Shown: positions 1-14,887, numbered from the stretch's first letter. The stretch: DNA of 64,000 nt from Vanilla planifolia (GCA_023846275.1 JAIUJO010000084.1:450397-514396); one strand, 5' to 3'. Made by a program: numbers and translations. Notes: generated by a model from the letters alone, not told the origin.

Positions 1-2585
1 AAAGACTAAAAATCATTGTTATATGATTATTGTCTTCAAGGTAATGAATTATTTCTAAAAAATCATACATATGCGATTATTATCTTGAAGATTATTATCT
101 TGCACTTTTAAAAAAAAATGTTGTTCATTGTAAATGTAATAATGTATTAAAATATGAATATTTTGTTTATGTTAAAATATGAAAAATTTATCAAACTATT
201 ACTCTTAATAATTTAGAGATTAATACATAAGATTTTTTTTCCATTATTTTATTAATTATATAAATTAAAATTTTAAATTATGTAAAAAATAATAAAAAAA
301 ATAAAATATATTTTGTGTCATAAAAATTTTACATTAAACTATGCAAAATATAATACATCTAAAAATAGCTAATTATTGCTAGAGAAAGAGATAATGAAGA
401 TGAAGATTACTACTCTAAAAGAGAGAGTGAAAGTGATAGGTTGATAAGATTAGATGAACATTGGTAGAAAATAGTAATAGAGAGAGATGTCGAACAATTT
501 AATGGAGAGAAAAAGAAAATAGAGAACATAGATCACATGAAGAGAATAAATAAATAAGTGAAAGAGTGAGAAATGAGAAAATAATAATACTAGAGGAGAG
601 AGAAGGCCAGAATAATATAAAGAGATAGAAAATAAACAAAGAAATAAGAGAATAATAATTGAGAAAGTGAGAGAATATGAGACATTATGATAAAGAAAAA
701 AGTGAGCGAAATAATTAAACAAAAGTTAAAAAATAATAATTGAACTTATAATATTTATTAAATATGACATGCTAATCATATATAATGTTTAATAATAATT
801 AAATTTTAAAATAATTACAAACTATTATTATTTTAGCACATTAGAAATACATAAATAACTTTAATTTATCAATTAAACTTTATTTTATTCATTCTTATTA
901 TTTAAAAAGTTAATTGAATGATAAGTTATATAACTATTCTAAATGTTATCTTTATATGTTAGAACACACATAATAAATGTAAATAATATTTAATATTAAT
1001 TATATAATTTAATATTTCTAATAGTTTATAATATATTTAAGAAATTATATACATAACATTTATTAAATATTATAAAAATAAATAATTCTAATTGATTATA
1101 ATTGATATGTGTTATTTTCCCAAATAATAGACTATATTAAAGTTATTATTTTATTACATAAAATTGATAATAATATTATACAGTTATTTTTAATAATTAA
1201 TTAGTAAAATTATAATTATAAATAGTGATTTATAATAATTTAAGTTTTTATTATTAAAATATTATTAAAATATTATTAAAATAAATTATGGTTTTTAATA
1301 AAAAAGAAATACTATGAGAAAAAAGGTACAACATGAAGACTTTTGAATAAAAGCCAAAATTGTAGTAATGTGATTATTGTAATTAAGATAAATGATAATT
1401 TATAAAAGTTTCGAAATTATCAATTAATTATACTTTTGAATCAAAATGGTAATTATATATTTCATAATTTATTCTAATATCAATATTTTATTTATATAAA
1501 ATAAATAAAAAATTAAATGAATTATTATCTTTTTAAATTAAGACATTAATACATAAGGTCTTCTTCCTCAACATTACCATTCTTATAAGTAAATAATTAA
1601 ATTAATATTTACCATAAATATTAGAAATTAAATTATAGATCATGAGAAATTTCTTAAATATTATTAATTGATGAACTAAGAAAATGATAATTGAGATAGA
1701 GATAATAATTTTACAAGAGAGAAAGAAATTCATTGATTGATAATTGAAAAATGTAGTGGAAAATAGTAATAAATAGACATGAGAGAAAATTAATAAAAAT
1801 AAGGAAAAGAAAGAACATAGAAATGATAAAGAGAATAAATAAATACGTGAAATAGAGATGTGAAAGTTAACAGGGATAGAGTAGAAGAAGAGGCCAAGAA
1901 GAATATAAAGGGATAGAGAATTAAGTTGTAAATGATAGAAAGGTAATAAGAGATAGAAGGAAGTGAGAGAATGTGAGACATATTGAATTAAATAGAAATA
2001 TTTAAGATAAAGAATTAAATAAAAGTTAAAGTTTAATGAGTAAAATTATAATACACATTAAATATAATAAGTTAATCATATATAATATTTAATAATAAAA
2101 AAATTAAAAAATGTTTTAATTTTTATTATTACCTTCGAATATTGCAAAATATTTAAAGAATATTTTAACAAAATAAATTTACATTAATTTATTCATATAA
2201 ATTTAAAAAACATTATTTAAATTATAAATAATATAATTTTTCTAAAATACAACCTTAAAGTGAATTAGTATATAGATAATATATAAACTAAATATTTAAA
2301 AAATTCTATATATGGTAAATATATAATTGTATAACAATGAGTTTATTCTATTTTTTTAAAAAAGATTAAAAGTTATTTTACTCAATCCTAAAATATGTTG
2401 AAATTACTATTTTATTATATCATATGATGTGTCATGTTTATTGTTATATGAAATTAATAATAATGTTATAAATTATTAAAATTGTGTATATAACCTATCA
2501 TTTATACTTATTTAATCTTTTATTATTAACGCTTAATTAAAATCAATTATCATCCACTTGAAAAAATATAGCTATGAAAAAAAAA

Positions 2586-2703
2586 GTTTAATGCTAAAAC
2601 TTCTCAAGAGGTGAAACATCCTAATACTATAGTTCCTAAAGAATGCACAAAGTTTGAGTTCTAATAAGACACAGTGCTACAATATTTGTGTGGTCGCACA
2701 TGC
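2586..2703 (-). pseudogene. 5S rRNA-like copy, degenerate
   Basis: On plus the copy reads as the reverse complement of plant 5S. It shows the 3' end (TTAATGCTAAAACTTCTC), a CATCCTAATACTAT-like block and GAGTTCTAATAAGAC, then GTGGTCGCACATGC at the 5' end. Length is about 118 nt, close to the usual ~120. The internal control region is damaged. An A-run (T-run on the sense strand) lies next to its 3' end. Confidence 0.8.
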
Positions 2704-2960
2704 ATACAAAGGAAAAAAAATCATGTGATCGATGTCATGATGATTAAGAAGATTTTATAAACTTTTCTAAATTATCTATCATATACACTTTTAAAGAAAT
2801 ATGTCATTATATGTGTCATAATATACTCTAATATTAATATTTTTTTAATATGAAAGTAATAAAAAATTACATAAAGTTTGTTTTCTACAAAATAGAAAAT
2901 AATACATAAGTGTTTTTTTTATTATATTAACATTCTTATAAATCAAGAATTAAATTATAA

Positions 2961-2983
2961 AATAATAATAATAATAATAATAA
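2961..2983. repeat. (AAT)n microsatellite
   Basis: About seven to eight uninterrupted AAT units lie in the A+T spacer of a minus-oriented unit. Confidence 0.9.
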
Positions 2984-4707
2984 ATGGTTTATTTATCACA
3001 AATATTAGATATTAAACTTTGCAATATGAGAGGTTTCTTAAAAATTATTAATTAATCTATTATATAAGAGATAATGGAGATCGAGATAATTTTTATGCAA
3101 TAGAGAGAAAGTAAAAGATTAATATGAGTGAATGAGAGAGAAAAATATTAACAGAAAGAGATGATACATGATTTAATAAAGAAGAAAATTTGACAAAAGA
3201 ATATTGAGTTACTAGACAGAGAAAATATGTGAAATAGAGAGAAATAAGAAAGCAGTGAAAGAAAGGGAGCAAAGAAAGTGAAAGAAAAATACAATGAGAT
3301 AGCGAATGAAGAGAAAAATAGGAGAATTATAATAGGACAGAAATAGAAGTAAGCCGATTTGCGAGAAATAAAGACAGAGAAAAAAGTGAGAGAAATAATT
3401 GATTAAAAGTAAAATTTTAATAATTAAACAAATGAAATTTTTTTAATATAATAAGTTAATGTTATATAATATTTAATCATAATAAAGTTTAAGAAATATT
3501 TGAGATTTGAAAGTATTTTATATTCTTTCTATTAATTTAATATAATTTTATTCATAATCATCATTAAAAAGTTGACAAAATTGTAATAATATAATTATTA
3601 TAATATATTAATTTCATATGATGAAATATAGATAATAAATATAAAAAATATTTAAAGGTAATTATATTATTTTTTATTTCATTTAATTAATATTATTATA
3701 TTATTATATTTAATATTATAAAAATGTATTAATTCAAATTGATTATAATTAATATAAGTTAATATTTTTGAATGCGTGGACGTTGATACATAAGATTTTC
3801 TTAAATTACATCATCATTCTAATAAATAAAAAATTTAATTACATAATAAATGTAAAAGACACAGTATATATTTATCTTAAATATTATATATTAAGCTTTG
3901 CAATAAGAGAGATTTCTTAAATATTGTTAAACATTATCTGACAAAGACATTGACGAGAGAAAAATAATATGGAAAATAATAATGGAAAGTGCTAGAGATG
4001 ATTAAATGAAAAGGAAAAAAAATAAGAAAACAAAAAAGACAAGGAGAATAAATAAATAAGTCAAATTTAGTGAAATACAAAATAAGGGAAGGATTTAGGA
4101 AAGTGTCGCCAAGAAGAGGATAAAGAAAGAAGAGAGAAAAAGGAGAATGATAATAAAAGAGAAACGAAAGTTAATGAATTTGAGGGTCATTAAGATAAAA
4201 AAGTGAGCAAAAATATAGGTAATATTTTAAATAATAAATTTATTAAAAGATTTAAATGTTTATTGTTTTTTAATTTGAAAAAATAATTTTAATTTAATTT
4301 TAATCATACATATAATTAAAAAAATCATTAAGTAGTAAATAATATATTTTTTAATTTATTATTTATATATGACATAATATACATAATAAATATAAATAAT
4401 ATATAACATTATGGACATAATTTTTTATTCCTAATATTCTATAAAATATTATCATTGTATTTAAAACATTTTATTCACAACAAATATATACTATATAAAA
4501 ATAAATTAATTTTGATTTACGATAATTGATATAAGTTATTTTACTTAATATTAAATTATTTTAACAATATTATTTCATTATATCATATGATCTACAATAT
4601 TTATTAATTTATGAAGTTAATAATAATTTTACAATTATTAATAATTAATTACTAAAATGGCAGCTGTAAACTATCATTCATTAGAAAAAACTATACTATG
4701 AAATTTT

Positions 4708-4825
4708 TTGGGAATTAGAGAACTTATCAAGAAATCACCCATCGTAATAACACTCTGGCCCAACCATGTTTAAGTTTGCAATTCTAGAGAGATTGAATGC
4801 TATAATGTTAATGTGGTCACACTTG
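4708..4825 (-). pseudogene. 5S rRNA-like copy, degenerate
   Basis: The recognisable blocks on plus are ATCACCCATCGTAATAACAC, CCCAACCATGTTTAAG and GTGGTCACAC. Length is about 118 nt. The 3' end is strongly diverged. The flank after it (AAAGAATGAACTTGTAATGG) matches the upstream flank of the other units. Confidence 0.78.
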
Positions 4826-6132
4826 CATAACAAAGAATGAACTTGTAATGGTCTAATTATTGTTTTCAAAAAACTATTTCTAAAATTTTTTGAATTATTA
4901 GGCATATGTATCCTAAAAAATATTATGCATATTATATATGTTGTAATACATTCTAATATTTAAATTTTATTTATATAAAATAAATAAATAATTACGTAAA
5001 CTACCATTTTTAAAAATTTAGATATTAATACACAATATATTTTTCCATTATGTTATCATTTTTAAAAATTAAAAAATTAAATTATGTAATAAATACGAAT
5101 AACAAAAAATAATTATCTTAAATATTTTATATTAAACAATAAAACATATCACATTTTTTAGATATTCCTAATTAATTTCCTATAAAAGAGATAATGGAGA
5201 TAAAGATAACCAATGTAGAAGAGAGAAAAGTCTCAAATCAATAAGAGGAAAATGAGAAGAAAATAATGATAGAGAGAGATGAGAAATGATGTAATAATGA
5301 GGAAAATAATAAAGAAAACATATACGAGATAGTGAGAATAAATAAAAAAGTGGAAAAAAAAGAAAAATGAGAAAGTAGAGAAGAATAAAAGAGAGAAAAG
5401 GCTAGGATAATATAATGGGGAAGAGAATGAGAAGATAAATAATATAATAATAATACGAGAAAGGAGGAAATAAGAGAATGTAAGAGGCTTCGAGATTAAA
5501 AAAATAAGAAAAATAATTAAATAAAAGTTAAATCCTAATAATTAAAATTAAATAATTGATCAAATATAATAATTTAATCATATATAATGTATTAAAAAAT
5601 AAAATATAAAAACTATTTGAAGTTAATTATTATTTAAGAATATTATTATTACATTAAAAATATTATTACTATTAATAACATATTATTTTATTTAAATTTA
5701 AAATAAATAATATTTTATAAATAATAAGTAAAAAAAATTATTATATTATTTTTATGCATTGTAATATATGTAATAAATAAAAATAAAATTTAACATTTAT
5801 GATATAATTTTAGATCTATAATATTCTACTATATAATATTACTATATTTAAAAAATTTTATACAAACCATATAAATTTTATTTTAAATATAAATTAATTC
5901 TAATTTATTGTAATTTAGATTATTTATTTTTTCTCAATATTAATTTATATTATAATAATTATTTTATTATATCTTTTGATGTACTATATTTATTATTTTT
6001 TGAAATTAATAAAATCATCAACACTTAATTGCAAAATTTGTAGTTATAAACTATCCTTTATATAATTTAATTTTTTAATATTAACATGTTCTTCAAATAA
6101 ATTATCACTAATTAGGAAAAGTGAATATGTTA

Positions 6133-6246
6133 AAAATTTATAAACATGTCAAGGATTCACTCCTCCAAACACCACTCAGCGAAGCATGAGTAACTTTTGA
6201 GTTCAAATAATATTTAGTTTCATATTAACAGTGTGGTCGCACATTC
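6133..6246 (-). pseudogene. 5S rRNA-like copy, strongly degenerate
   Basis: The blocks GATTCACTCCTCCAAACACC, GAAGCATGAGTAACTTTTGA and GTGTGGTCGCACATTC keep the 5S order in reverse complement. The 3'-end sequence and the segment matching GGATCCCATCAGAAC are badly altered. Confidence 0.72.
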
Positions 6247-8023
6247 ATGTAGTAAAAATATCATAGTTTTGTTATTATAGTAATAAAAATAATGATCCTT
6301 TTTAAAATTTTCAAAATTATCAAGAATATGTACTTCTAAAAAGACTTAAGCTTATTATATTTCTCACAATATATATTAATATTTATATTATATTTTTAAA
6401 GAAATAATTACTAATTATAAAAACTATTATTTTTTATAAGAGACATTAACAGGCAAGATTTTATGCAATTACATTATTGAGTTTTAATTAAAAATTAATT
6501 TATACAATAAATATAAATAATGAAATACATATTTATCAAAAATAATATATATTAAGAAATACATCATAGAAGATTTTTATTTTATTTTTAATTAATGTGT
6601 AGAAAAAGATTTAATTATGACTGAGATAAATATTCTACAAAACGGAAAAGAAAGTCACAAATTGATAATAGCAAGATAAAGACAAAAATAGTAATATTGG
6701 TAGATGAGAGATAATTTGAAAAAAAGGAAAAAAAAAGAATATAAGGAAATAGAGAAAATAAATAAATAAGTGACAGAGAGACAAATGTGAAAATTGAGAA
6801 GGATAAAGTAGAGAGAGCACAAGAAAAATATAAGGAGATAGAGAGTCCATAGGTAACTTAGAGAATTATAACAAGAAGCAATTAAAGTGAGAGAATGTTA
6901 AAGACATTGAGGTGAATTGAAAACATTGAGTAAATAATTAAATAAAAGCTAAATCTTAGTAATACACATAGAATATTTGTTAAATATAACATGTTAATCA
7001 TATAAAGTAATTAATTATAAAAAACTAAATAAAATATTTGAGGTTTGTTATTATTTTATATTACTCTTAATATTTGAAGAATATTTTGATTATTAAATTA
7101 ATATTATTTTATTCACATTAAAATTTCAAGAAGTTAATTAAACAATAAATAATAAGATTTTAACAATAAAATATCTTTATATGACATAATATAAATATTA
7201 AATATGCGTTCTATAATATAATTTAATTACACCTAATAAATTCTATGCACAACATATTTATACTTTTATAAACATAAATTGACTAAAATCTATTATTGTT
7301 GATATGCATTATTTTGTACAATATTAAATTATATTAAAGTTATTATTTTCCAATATCATATGATATGTTATATTCATTATTATATAAATTAATAGTAATG
7401 TTATAATATTTTTTAAAAAAATTAATCACTAAAATGATAATTATAAACTATAATTTAAATTAATTTAGTTTTTAAATGCTACAAGTTACTCTAATTAATT
7501 TTGATTCATTAGAAAAGAAATGCTATTAAAAACATAATGAAAATAATATTAAAAATATTTAAAGAATATTTTTATTATATATTTAATAGAATTTTGTTCA
7601 CATTCAAAATTAAAAATGTTTATTTAATACTAAATATTATAATTCTAAAATGTTATGTTTATGTGATATTTATAAAAAAAATTTAACAATAATTATATAA
7701 TTTTTTATTTCTAATATTTAGAATATACTAAAATTCTATATGGAGCATATATAAATTTTTGTAGATATAAATTAATTCTAATTTAATTTAGTTAAAAAAG
7801 TTATTTGATGAAAAATCAAATTATATTAAAGTTATTATTGTATCATAACATATGATTTGTCATATTTATTATTATATTAAATTTATAATAATGTTTTAAA
7901 CTTATTGTTAATAATTAATTTCAAAAATTGAAAATTATAATTTATAATAATTTAGTTTTTAAACAATGAAATATTACTAAAATAAATTGTTATTCATTAA
8001 AGAAGGCAATCTTATAAAAAAAA

Positions 8024-8147
8024 TTTGTACAACACAAAGACTTATTAGGAGGTCCCCCATCCAAAACTACTCTCAACCAATCATGCATAACTTTGGAGTT
8101 ATAATGAGATCCAATGTTGCCATGCTGGTTTGGTTGGAGAAGCATGC
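8024..8147 (-). pseudogene. 5S rRNA-like copy, relatively well preserved
   Basis: On plus the copy reads GTACAACACAAAGACTTATT, then AGGAGGTCCCCCATCC, then ACTACTCTCAACCAATCATG, then GGAGTTATAATGAGATCCAA. These correspond to the 3' end, the intermediate element, the A-box region and the GGATC...CAGAAC block of 5S. The full length of about 120 nt is retained. The 5' end (GGTTTGGTTGGAGAAGCATG) is altered. Overlapping reading frames on both strands here are chance. Confidence 0.85.
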
Positions 8148-9453
8148 AAAAGAAAAAAATCATAGTTGTGTGATTGTTGTCTATAAGATATTGAACCATT
8201 TCAAAAACTTTCTAAATTATTTGGCATACCTACTCATAAAAAAATAATTCTCATTGTATATCTCATATGATATTTAAATCTCAAAACTATATTTAAATAA
8301 ATATTGATAAAGAACAAGTTAAAATATTATTTTCAATAAAATAGATATTAAAACATAAAATTTTCTTCTATTATGTTATCATTCTTAGAAATAAAAATTT
8401 AAATTATGTGGTAAATAAAATGATAAAATACGTATTCATCATAATATATATATATATATTAAGCTATTCAAAAGAATGATTTCTCAAATATTGTTAATTG
8501 TTTGACTAAAAAAGAGATAATTTAGACAAAGATAACTATTCTATAAGAGAAAGAGTCACTGATTAATAAAGTAAAATAGAGAGAAAAATTATAATAGGGA
8601 GAGATATGAGATGATTTAATGAAGACAAAAAAATAAAGAACATATACAAGATATAGAGAATAAATAAGAAGTAAACTAGAGAGAAATAAGAAAATCCTGA
8701 AAAATAGAGGAAACTTGCCAAAAAGAATATAAATATCCAACAATGAAGAGCTAAATAAGAGAAGGAAGGGAGTGAGTGAATATAAAGGACATTTAGGTAA
8801 ACAGAAATGATGAAATAAAAGTTAAATCTTAATAATTAAACTTATAATATTTTTTAAATATAATAAGTTAATCACATATGATATTTAATAATTATAAAAT
8901 ATAAAAATAATTTAATTTTTATTATTTTCTTAGAATATTATAAATATTTAAAGCATATCTTGACTATTAATTTAATATTATTTTGTTCTTTCCAAAAGTT
9001 AAAAAAAGTTAACTAAATAATTATTAGTATAGTTATTCTAATTGATAATCTTTATATGACATAATATTACTAATAAATATAAATAATATTGAAAATTAAT
9101 GATATAATTTTAGATTACTAATTTTCTATAGTATAATAAAATATAACTATGTTTAAAAAACACTATAAGTAATATATTTATTATTATAAACATAAATTAT
9201 TCCAATTTATTATATTTGATAGAAGTTATTTTTATCAATATCAAACTATATTAAAGTTATTATTTTATTATATCATATGATTTGTTATTTTAATTATTAA
9301 ATAAAAATGGCAATGTCATCATAAAGTTCTTTTTAACAATTACTTACAAACATTGTAGTTATAGACTACCATTTATAATAATTGAATTATTTAACATTAA
9401 CATGACATTGAAATCAATTGTCATTCATTAAAAAAATTAGTGTTATCAAAAAT

Positions 9454-9571
9454 ATGTGCAACACAAGGACTTTTAGGAGGTCGACCATCCAAATACCACT
9501 CTCACTCAAGCATGCATAACTTTTAAGTTCTAATGAGATCCAATGCTATAATTGTGGATTGGCACACATGC
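9454..9571 (-). pseudogene. 5S rRNA-like copy, relatively well preserved
   Basis: The reverse complement of 5S is clear: TGTGCAACACAAGGACTTTT, AGGAGGTCGACCATCC, ACCACTCTCACTCAAGCATG, AAGTTCTAATGAGATCCAAT, then GGCACACATGC. Full length. Consensus CpG positions read TG or CA. The next unit starts 1450 bp away at 10904. Confidence 0.88.
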
Positions 9572-10903
9572 ATAGAAATGACAAAAATTATAATTATGTG
9601 ATTATTATCTTAAAGATAATGCAAACTTTCTAAAATTTTTTAAATTATCAAGTATATTGGACATAATATATTATAATATAATATAACTTTCTTATTATAC
9701 TTGTCATATTAACTTGTAAAATAAATATTTAATTTATGTAAAATTAATACAAATTAAGAAAAATTATTATTTTTTATAACATTGACATAGATACATGAAA
9801 CTATCTATTGTTTTGTTCTCATTCTTATAAAAAAAATTAATTACATAATCAATATAAATAATAAAATATTTATTTATCATAATATTAGATATTAAATATT
9901 TGAAAGAGATTTAAAAAATTATTATTTGATGTGATAAAATGAGATAATGGACATAGAGATGACTGATTTATACGAGAAAGAAAGTCATGAATCAATAATC
10001 AAAGAACAACAAAGAAAATTATAATACAGAGGTGAAAGATGTTTTAATTAAATGGGAAACAAATGGGAGAACATAAAGAAGATATAGAAAATAAATCAAA
10101 AAGTTAATGTGAGAGAAATAAGAAAGTAATGAAGGTTAAAAAGAGGCAAAGAAAACATATAAGGAGATGAAATAAAGAGAAAATAACTGAATGATAATGG
10201 GAGAGAGAAAAAAGTAAGCTCGTAAGAGACATTGAGAGAATGAGAACATAGTAAGTGAAATATTTAAATAAAACTTAAACAATGTCAATTAAAAGTTATA
10301 ATATATACTAAATATAACATGTTAAACATATATAATATTGAATACTAAAAAAGATTAAACTTAATTTCAGTTTTATTATTATTTTAGATTATTATAAATA
10401 TTTAAAATATATTTTGATTCTTTGATTTGTTTTATTTTAGACATTCTAAAAATTTAAAATGTTAATTAAGTAATAAATAATACAATTTTTATAATATATT
10501 ATATCTATATGCTTTGATATAGATAATAAATATAAAAATTTTTAAACATTAATTATTTAAATTTAGATTTTTAATATTTTATAATATGATATTATTACAT
10601 TTACAAAATTTAATAAAGTTAATATCTATACAATTAGAAAGATAAACTAATTCTAATTTTTTACAATCGATATAAGTTATTTTGCTCAATGTTAATGTTT
10701 ATTAAAAGTATGATATTTATTATTATTGATGATATGTCATAGTTCTTATTATATGAAATTTATAATAATATATCAAATTTATTATAAATAATTAATCGTT
10801 GAAAAGGAAATTATATGTTATCACTAATTACAATTTAATTTTTCATATTAACAAGTTTTTAAAATAAATTATCATCCATTTAAAAAATGAATGCTATGAA
10901 AAA

Positions 10904-11022
10904 ATGCGTCAAACATGAAGGCATTGCAAGAGGTCACCTATCTTAATAGTACACTTGGTATAGAATATTTAACTTTAGAGTTTTGATGACATCCAATGTT
11001 ATAATGAAAGTGTGTTCGCATA
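10904..11022 (-). pseudogene. 5S rRNA-like copy, degenerate
   Basis: The blocks CGTCAAACATGAAGGCATTG, AGAGGTCACCTATCTTAATA, AACTTTAGAGTTTTGATGAC, ATCCAATGTT and GTGTTCGCAT are in 5S order. The A-box region (GGTATAGAATATTTAAC) is largely destroyed. Confidence 0.8.
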
Positions 11023-11541
11023 AGAAAACAAAAAATAAAATATTATAGTTGTGTTAATATTATGTTGAAGAAAATAAATTATATTACAAATTTTCTACAT
11101 TACCAAGCATATGCACTTTTAAAAAAATGAGGATTTGTTGTATTTATCATAATATATTCTTATGTAAATTTTTTTATATAAAATTAATAAAAAAACGACA
11201 CAAATAATTATTTTCAATAACTTAGACATTAATAAGTAAGATTTTCTTTAATTATGAAATAATTTTTATAAATAAAAAATTAAATGACATAATAAAAATA
11301 AGTAATAAGATATATTTTTTCCAAAAATTATATATTCAATTTTGCAACATGAGAAATTTCATAAATATTACTAATTATTGGGAAAAAAAGTTAATTGAGA
11401 AGGGGATAATAAGTATATAAGTGACAAAAAATCACAGATTGACATAAGCAAAATAAAGAGGAAAATAATAGTAGAAAGGGATGAGAGATGATTTAATGAA
11501 GTGGAAATAAAATATAGAATATAGAGCAGATAGATAGAATA

Positions 11542-11674
11542 TATAAAAAAAATGAAAGAGGGGGAATAATAAGAAAGTATAAAAAGATAGAGAAAAGTGA
11601 GCCTAATATATAAAAAAATGAAAGAGGGAGAATAATAAGAAAGTATAAAAAGATAGAGAAAAGTGAGCCTAATA
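11542..11674. repeat. Near-perfect 67 bp tandem duplication in a purine tract
   Basis: Copy 1 at 11542-11608 and copy 2 at 11609-11674 both run from TATAAAAAAA to GTGAGCCTAATA. They differ by one substitution (GGGGGAA versus GGGAGAA) and one A in the A-run. This is far more similar than neighbouring repeat units are to each other, so it is recent. Confidence 0.92.
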
Positions 11675-12082
11675 AGTACATAAGGAGATAAGGATTAATA
11701 GACAAATAAAGGAATGTTTTTTGGAGAGAATGAAGTGAGAGTATTTGAGAGACATTAGTTTAAAGAGAAAAAAGAGAGATATAATTAAATGAACATTAAA
11801 TATTAATAATTAAAATTATAATATTTATTAAATATAGAAAACTAGAATATATAATATTTAATAAAAATAAAATATTAAAATTTTTAAGTTTTAATATTAT
11901 TTTATATAAATTACCAATTTTTTAAAATATTCTTATTATTAATTTGATATATAATTTTGTCATATTCAAAAATAAAAAATTATTTTTAAATAAAAAATTA
12001 TATAATTTTTCTAATATGTTATCTAAAAATTACATAACATAGATAATAATAAATATTTTTTAAAAGAACATTATCTAGATTG

Positions 12083-12114
12083 TCGAGTGCTTTGATGTTG
12101 GAGTGGTCACATAA
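12083..12114 (-). pseudogene. 5S rRNA-like remnant, 5' part only
   Basis: Only the 5' portion remains (GTGCTTTGATGTTGGAGTGG TCACAT on plus). To its left the sequence jumps straight into A+T spacer at about 12080, so the central and 3' parts of the 5S segment have been deleted. The upstream flank (CAAAGTTATATTATGATTAT) is intact to the right. Confidence 0.6.
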
Positions 12115-13381
12115 GTATACAAAAGATAAACAAATCAAAGTTATATTATGATTATTTTAAAGATAATGAATCATTTATAAAATTTTCTAAATTATCAAGC
12201 TTATGTTATTTTAAAAAAATTCTAATTATCATCTATGTTATAATATATTCTAATATCAATATATTATTTTTGTAAAACAATTAAAAAAGTTCCATAATTT
12301 ATTAATTTTGTAAAATACAAATTAATATACGAGATTTCAATTTATATCATTCTTATAAATAAAAAATTTAATTATGTAATAAATATAAAACATAAAGTAC
12401 ATATTTATCTTAAATACTATATATTAAAAAATGCAACATAAGAGATTAATTAAAAATTTTTAATTCATGGGGTAAAAAAAGATAATAGAGATGGAGATAA
12501 TTTTCCTACAAAAGTGTGAAAGTCACTTCACCATAGAAAAGAAAAATAGATAAAAAATAGTAATATTAGGAAAGGGTAGATAACTTAATGAAAAGGAAAA
12601 GAAAAGGGAAGAAATAAAGAGATTGAATAAATAATTGAACGAGTGAGATAAAAAAGAATTTAGACAATGACAAAAGAGGGAAATGTTAACTAATATATTA
12701 TGAGATTTGTAATGAGTTCATAAACAAGAGAGTGATAATAGGAGAGAGAAAGAAGATAGAATCAGAAAGATATTCATAAAAAGAGAAAAAGTTAAAAAAG
12801 TAATTAAATAAATGTTAAATTTTAAAAATTAAAAATATAATATTTGTTAAATATTAAAATCTAATCAAATATAATATTTAGTAATAATAAAAATATAAAA
12901 CATCTTTTAGATTTATTAATATGTTAGAATATTATAAATATTTTATTATTATTTAGACTATTAATTATAAATATTTTATTCATACATAAAAATAAAAGTT
13001 AATTTAGTAAAAAATAATATAATTCTGCAAATAAATATTCCTCATATGATTTAATAAAGATATCCTTATAAATAATATTTAAAATTAATGGAATAATTTT
13101 ATATTTTTAATATAAGCATAAATTAATTATGATTGTTTATACGAAATGTAGGTTATTTTTCTCCATATTAAATTATTTTAAAGCTATTATTTTAACATAT
13201 CATATGATGTGCAATATTAATTATAATATGAAAATAGCAATAATGTTAAAAAGTCCTTATAACACTTAATTACTAAAATGTTAATTGTGGATAATTATTT
13301 AAAAAAATTTAATATTTTAACATTGCAATGTTTCTAAAATCAAGTATCATTCTTTAGAAAAACTTTTTCAACAAAAAAATA

Positions 13382-13498
13382 TGTCCAACACGAAACTTCT
13401 TAAAGGCCCAACAATCACAATATGACTGTCATCTAATCATGCTTAACTATTAATTGTATTGAGATCTATTGCGATAACACTGGTGTCATCACACATGC
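13382..13498 (-). pseudogene. 5S rRNA-like copy, degenerate
   Basis: The order GTCCAACACGAAACTTCTTA, ATCACAATATGACTGTCATC, TAATCATGCTTAAC, ATTGAGATCTATTGCG, ATCACACATGC follows 5S in reverse complement. Full length. The intermediate element (GGCCCAACAATC) and surrounding bases are altered. Confidence 0.82.
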
Positions 13499-14768
13499 AT
13501 ACAAATGGCAAAAAATCAAAGTTATGTGATTATTGTACTGAAGACAATGAACCATTTCAAAAACGTTCCAAACTATTAAGCATATCCACTTTTAAAAAAA
13601 GTTGTGCTTATTATATAACATATATAAGCATTATTATGAATATCTTGTTCATATAAAATTTTTAAAAAATTACCCAAGCTATTTATTCTTATATATAAAA
13701 AATAAATTATGTTATATATATAAAAATAAAAATACATTAATCGTTATTATAATATAATATGCTATGCAATGTGAAAGATTTCATAAATATTACTAGTCAA
13801 TGGGATAAACATAAAAAAAACTATTCCATAAAACAAAAAGCAACTGATTGATTAATAAGGGAAAATAGAGAAAAAAATCATAATAAAGAGAGATGAGAGA
13901 TGATTTAATGAAATAGAAATGCATAGAGAGAACATAGATGAGATAAAGAGAATAAATAAATAAGTGAAAGACAACAATAAATATGAAAATAAAAAAGGAT
14001 AGAGGAGAGAGAGACTAATAGAGATATAGGACAATAATGAATGTAATGAGAAACTAAAGAATCATAGTAGCAAAGCGATGGAAGTGAGAAAATTTGAGAG
14101 AGATTGAGATAAAGAGGAAAAAATAAGAGAAATACTTCAATAAAACTTAAATAAAAAAAATTAAGGAATATCTATTAAATTCATCAAGTTAATCATACAT
14201 AATATTTATGAATAATATAATATAAACAATATCATGGTTTATTATTATTTAAGAATGTTACAAATTTTGAAAAATATTTTGCTATTAATTTAATATTATT
14301 TTTTTATAATTAAAATTTTAAAAATTAATGAAATACTGAATAATATAACTTTTTTAATATATTATATTTTTATAATGTAATATAAATAATAAATATGCAT
14401 AACATTTAAAATTTATGACCAAATCTATGATTTCTTATATCTTATAATATAATATTACTTTATTATAAAAATTTTATTCATATTATATATATAATTATAA
14501 ATATAAATTAATGTTATTTTATTAAATTTGATGTAAGTCATTTTACTCAATATTAAACATTATTTATTTTTTACTTTATTAAAACATATGATGTGTTATA
14601 TTTGGTATTTTTTTAAAATAGACAATATTTTTGTATAATCATTAATAATAATTAATTATTAAAATTGTAATTTTATACTATCATTTTTAATAATTCAATT
14701 TTTTTTATAATAACATATTATTAGAACCAATTATCAATTATTTGAAATAATATTGCTAAGAAATAATA

Positions 14769-14887
14769 AATAGAACACGAGGACTTCTAAGGAAGCCACC
14801 ATCCCAATGCTACTCTAATCCAAGAAATCTTAACTTCTAAATTCTAATGAGGTCTACTTCTATAATGTCCCTGTGATCCCACAAGCA
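14769..14887 (-). pseudogene. 5S rRNA-like copy
   Basis: GAACACGAGGACTTCTAAGG keeps an unusually good 3' end, including the CpG of CTCGTG. ACCATCCCAATGCTACTCTA and TTCTAATGAGGTCTAC follow, then GTGATCCCACAAGC. Right of the copy the upstream flank breaks off at about 14935 and jumps into a purine-tract stub. Confidence 0.85.

Noticed and set aside
7987..8247. Frames overlapping 5S-like copies (also 13459-13656, 33521-33745, 43326-43592, 50612-50824, 54596-54841)
   Set aside because: They cross 5S-derived sequence and its flanks, have no recognisable domain, and the equivalent frame is broken in the other units.
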